Source: Zoogloea sp041908905
GTDB lineage: Bacteria > Pseudomonadota > Gammaproteobacteria > Burkholderiales > Rhodocyclaceae
Length of the DNA stretch: 64,000 bases
Direction: 5' to 3'
Assembly: GCF_041908905.1 (NCBI RefSeq)
Contig: NZ_JAYREK010000002.1
Span: 62,001-126,000, forward strand
Shown: piece after piece, positions 61,716 through 64,000 of the stretch
Numbering within the stretch: the first letter of the stretch is position 1
How the letters are laid out: each line of letters opens with the position of its first letter
The notes under the pieces: generated by a model
What the model was told of the DNA's origin: nothing
What the model saw: only the letters and a program-made list of their open reading frames with translations
The model's database searches: none
Position numbers and translations under genes: made by a program

Positions 61716-62033
61716 TGGAACCCCCTGCTGGGACTGTCCGCAGCTTCGCCGCGGGCTGGCGGGGCCCGGGCTGTGCTTGCTGGAATCGGGAGCGGCAGGT
61801 GCAGACCCCGGCCAGGGGCGCTCCGATTGCACGTTTTCTTGATGATGGCACCCGTATCTGACGGGTGTGTGCACTGCAACAACGGAATCCATCATACGAC
61901 CACGTCAACGGGCCGGAATTTGACCTATCGCAAGCGTTGGCGCCGCCGCGGCGGGGATTTTCCGTGCTGCAACACGTTTACCCGGCCGGCGGGGCGCAAC
62001 CCGCCGGCCGGCCGACGTGCTAAGTTTGCGGAC

Positions 62034-62537
62034 ATGGACAGCCCCCGCCGCACGCTTCTCGTCGTGTATCACTCGTGGACCGGCTCGACCGAGCAGATGA
62101 GCCGCGCGGTGCTGCGCGGCGCGGCCCAGGAGCCCGCCGTCGCCCCCCGCCTGGTGCACGCCCGGGACGCCGGGCCCGACGACCTGCTGGCCGCCGACGG
62201 CTATGTGTTCGCGACGCCGGAAAACCTCGCCGCCATCGCGGGGCTGATGAAGGATTTCTTCGACCGCAGCTACTACGCGGCCCTCGACCGCCTCAACGGC
62301 CGCCCCTACGCGGCCCTGGTGTGCGCGGGCAGCGACGGCAGCAACGCCGCCCGGCAGCTCGCCCGCATCGCCACCGGCTGGCGCCTGCGCGAGATCGCCC
62401 CGCCGCTGATCGTGTGCCCCCACGCCCAGACCCCGGAGGCGATCCTCGCCCCCAAGGTGGTGCCGGAGGCCGAACTGGCCCGGGGCGAGGAGCTCGGCGC
62501 GGCCTTCGCTACCGGGCTGGCGATCGGGGCCTTCTGA
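62034..62537 (+). CDS. Flavodoxin-like protein
   Basis: A 167-residue protein with the flavodoxin phosphate-binding loop VVYHSWTGSTEQMSRAVLRGA, then DGYVFATPENLAAIAGLMKDFFDR and PYAALVCAGSDGSNAARQLARIA. It resembles NADPH-dependent FMN reductase/flavodoxin proteins that reduce quinones or act as carriers. Being divergent from nifJ, it could be an electron partner, though this is only positional. It is convergent with the HD-domain gene 12 bases away. Confidence 0.83.
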   Translation: MDSPRRTLLVVYHSWTGSTEQMSRAVLRGAAQEPAVAPRLVHARDAGPDDLLAADGYVFATPENLAAIAGLMKDFFDRSYYAALDRLNGRPYAALVCAGSDGSNAARQLARIATGWRLREIAPPLIVCPHAQTPEAILAPKVVPEAELARGEELGAAFATGLAIGAF

Positions 62538-62549
62538 AGGCGGCTTCGG

Positions 62550-63797
62550 CTACGCGGCCGCGGGGAGCGGCGCCGCGCCGGGGCAAGCCTGGCGCCGGGC
62601 CTCGGGTAGGTCGGCGAGCAGTGCGTCCACCAGATCGGCCTCGCAGCGGCCGTCCGCCACCAGGCCGGCCATGAAGCGGGCCACCGCCGCGTCATCCATG
62701 CCCGCCCGGTAGGGGCGCGCCTGCACCATCGCCTGAAAGATGTCGGCGACGCGCAGGATGCGGGCCTCCAGGGGCGTCGCGGCGGCATCGAGGTGGAAGG
62801 GGTAGCCGCTGCCGTCGGGCTCCTCGTGGTGGCAGGCGGCCCACAGGGCGATCTCCTCGAAGCCTTTGATGCCGCGCAGGATCCGGAAGGTCTCGAAGCT
62901 GTGGGCGTTGATGATCTTGCGCTCGCGGGCGTCGAGCCGGCCCGGCTTGTCGAGCACCTCGTCCGGCACCCGCAGCTTGCCGAGGTCGTGGAGCAGCGCG
63001 GCGATCTCGAGCCGGTCGCAGTGGTCGGCATCGAAGCCCAGCCCTTCGCCCAGATAGCGGGCCAGCCGGGCGACGCCCAGGGAGTGCTCGGCGGTGAACG
63101 GGCTCTTGGCGTCGACGATGGTGGCGAAGATCTCGCCGAGCCGGCGCAGCTCGTCGCCCCGGGCCGCGAAGGTGGCGTCGCCGGCCGTGGCGTCGGGCCG
63201 CAGCGCCGCGAGGGAACGGGGCTCCAGCATCAGCCAGAAGGCCTCCGCGCGGGAGGCGTCGAGAAAGTGCCCGACCAACTCCGGCGCAAAGTAGCTGCCG
63301 GCGTGCTCCGCGATGCGGGCGCGGACCTCTTCGGTGAACAACAGCAGGGCCTTGTCGCCGTAATGGGGCGCGGCGAGGGCATCGACCCGATCGACCAGGT
63401 AGATCAGGTTGGCCTGGCGCTTGCAGTCCTCGGCCAGCGGGAGCTTCTCGAGCACGTCCCAGCGGGTGTGGTGGTAGAGGATGGGCAGCGCCATCGCCTC
63501 GAGGGGGGCGAACCCCGTGATCCGCTCGTAACCCACCTGGCAGTGGGTCTGGGCCCCGCTCCAGTCGAAGCTCTCGACCAGATGGCCATGCACCCGGGTG
63601 GACGACACCCCGATGTCGTGGAGCATGCCGAGCTCGAACAGAAAGGCCACCTCCCCGGCCGGGAGACCGGCGCCCCGCCCGCACTCGGCGGCCATCACGC
63701 CCACCCGCTTGCCGTGGGCCACGTCGTCCACGCCCACCAGGTCGAGGGCGTCCGCCAGGGCATGGATCACCTGGCGCAGATCCACCTTGAGCGTCAT
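62550..63797 (-). CDS. Tandem HD-domain protein of the HD-GYP class (c-di-GMP phosphodiesterase candidate)
   Basis: A 415-residue cytosolic protein with two HD-type halves. The first (about 1-190) has FLFELGMLHDIGVSSTRVHGHLVES and YHHTRWDVLEKLPL. The second (about 225-370) carries AEHSLGVARLARYLGEGLG, LLHDLGKLRVPDEVLDKPG, INAHSFETFRILRGIKGFEEIALWAACHHEEPDGSGYPF. The HDLGK and HH-E-DGSGYP patterns are those of HD-GYP domains. The first half is divergent and may be regulatory. GCAGGAGGTGC precedes the ATG at 63797. It complements the GGDEF-EAL protein at 34177-36651. Confidence 0.88.
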   Translation of the reverse strand: MTLKVDLRQVIHALADALDLVGVDDVAHGKRVGVMAAECGRGAGLPAGEVAFLFELGMLHDIGVSSTRVHGHLVESFDWSGAQTHCQVGYERITGFAPLEAMALPILYHHTRWDVLEKLPLAEDCKRQANLIYLVDRVDALAAPHYGDKALLLFTEEVRARIAEHAGSYFAPELVGHFLDASRAEAFWLMLEPRSLAALRPDATAGDATFAARGDELRRLGEIFATIVDAKSPFTAEHSLGVARLARYLGEGLGFDADHCDRLEIAALLHDLGKLRVPDEVLDKPGRLDARERKIINAHSFETFRILRGIKGFEEIALWAACHHEEPDGSGYPFHLDAAATPLEARILRVADIFQAMVQARPYRAGMDDAAVARFMAGLVADGRCEADLVDALLADLPEARRQACPGAAPLPAAA

Positions 63798-63971
63798 CGC
63801 TGCACCTCCTGCAGGGGTTGGATGGCGGCGTGGGCCGCGACGGCGGCTCCACCTTGTGACTTCAGTCGTAACGTCCGCCGGCGGCTCGGACTTGAGCGGT
63901 TTGCAGTAGATTGCCGGGGCCCGTGCGGCCCGTCCGTGGCAGAAAAACAATAAACCTCTGGAGACGAGAAC

Positions 63972-64000
63972 ATGCCCCCTTCCGCCGCTTCCGGCGCGGG
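63972..64000 (+). CDS. Start of a gene cut by the window edge
   Basis: An ATG at 63972 has CTGGAGACGAGAA just upstream, a good RBS. Only MPPSAASGA is visible, which is too little to name. The 175-base gap to the divergent HD-domain gene is where its promoter should be. Confidence 0.5.

Noticed and set aside
61716..62033. FNR or NifA sites in the nifJ-flavodoxin gap
   Set aside because: Only a TTGAT half site is present at about 61840; no full TTGAT-N4-ATCAA or TGT-N10-ACA was found.
1..64000. Mobile elements, prophage or CRISPR arrays
   Set aside because: No transposase, integrase, phage structural gene or direct-repeat/spacer array was recognised; only small palindromic and tandem repeats are present.

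Overview
The window is high-GC Gram-negative chromosome. Gene content points to a betaproteobacterium, most likely of the Rhodocyclales/Zoogloeaceae type: PilRS/sigma-54-style pilin control, HpnCDE squalene synthesis, a SulP permease, MinCDE, a NifJ pyruvate:ferredoxin oxidoreductase, several c-di-GMP enzymes and two type II toxin-antitoxin modules. This assignment is inferred from gene content and codon usage, not from a marker gene. Third codon positions are almost always G or C, so many long antisense frames are open but not real.

Left part (1-8 kb): a truncated membrane sensor, a small monooxygenase, amtB, a ferredoxin-NADP reductase, an 11-copy 21-bp tandem repeat, a conserved hypothetical gene, the pilin gene behind a textbook sigma-54 promoter, then brnTA and vapBC. 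8-17 kb: molybdopterin genes moaA-mobA-moeA, an unknown 307-aa protein, ppk2, a fused pabB-pabC, and a ParA ATPase with a disordered DNA-binding-type partner. 17-31 kb: macrodomain protein, a MetY-like enzyme, leuA behind a leader that encodes a Leu-rich leader peptide, thyA-folA, a basic amino acid decarboxylase, dcd, an apbC-lipoprotein pair and a mosaic metG.

32-42 kb: SulP permease, acylphosphatase, a three-PAS GGDEF-EAL protein, a WbuC cupin, and an AttEFGH-like export operon (ATPase, fused double FtsX permease, secreted lipocalin-like protein). 41.5-44 kb: a structured AT-rich intergenic region with three perfect inverted repeats precedes a four-gene MglA-like GTPase/roadblock operon. 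44-51 kb: hpnCDE, an ArsC-like protein, an Hsp33 lacking all four zinc cysteines, minCDE and tRNA-Leu(UAA). 51-64 kb: an IclR regulator with a candidate palindromic operator in front of a sulfatase-octaheme cytochrome pair, an ATP-grasp enzyme, a DHOD-like protein coupled to nifJ, a flavodoxin and an HD-domain phosphodiesterase.

No insertion sequence, prophage, CRISPR array or rRNA was seen. The observations most worth following are the leuA leader, the ParA/disordered-adaptor pair, the cysteine-less Hsp33, the roadblock operon with its upstream repeats, the IclR-sulfatase-cytochrome locus, and the recombinant segment in metG.
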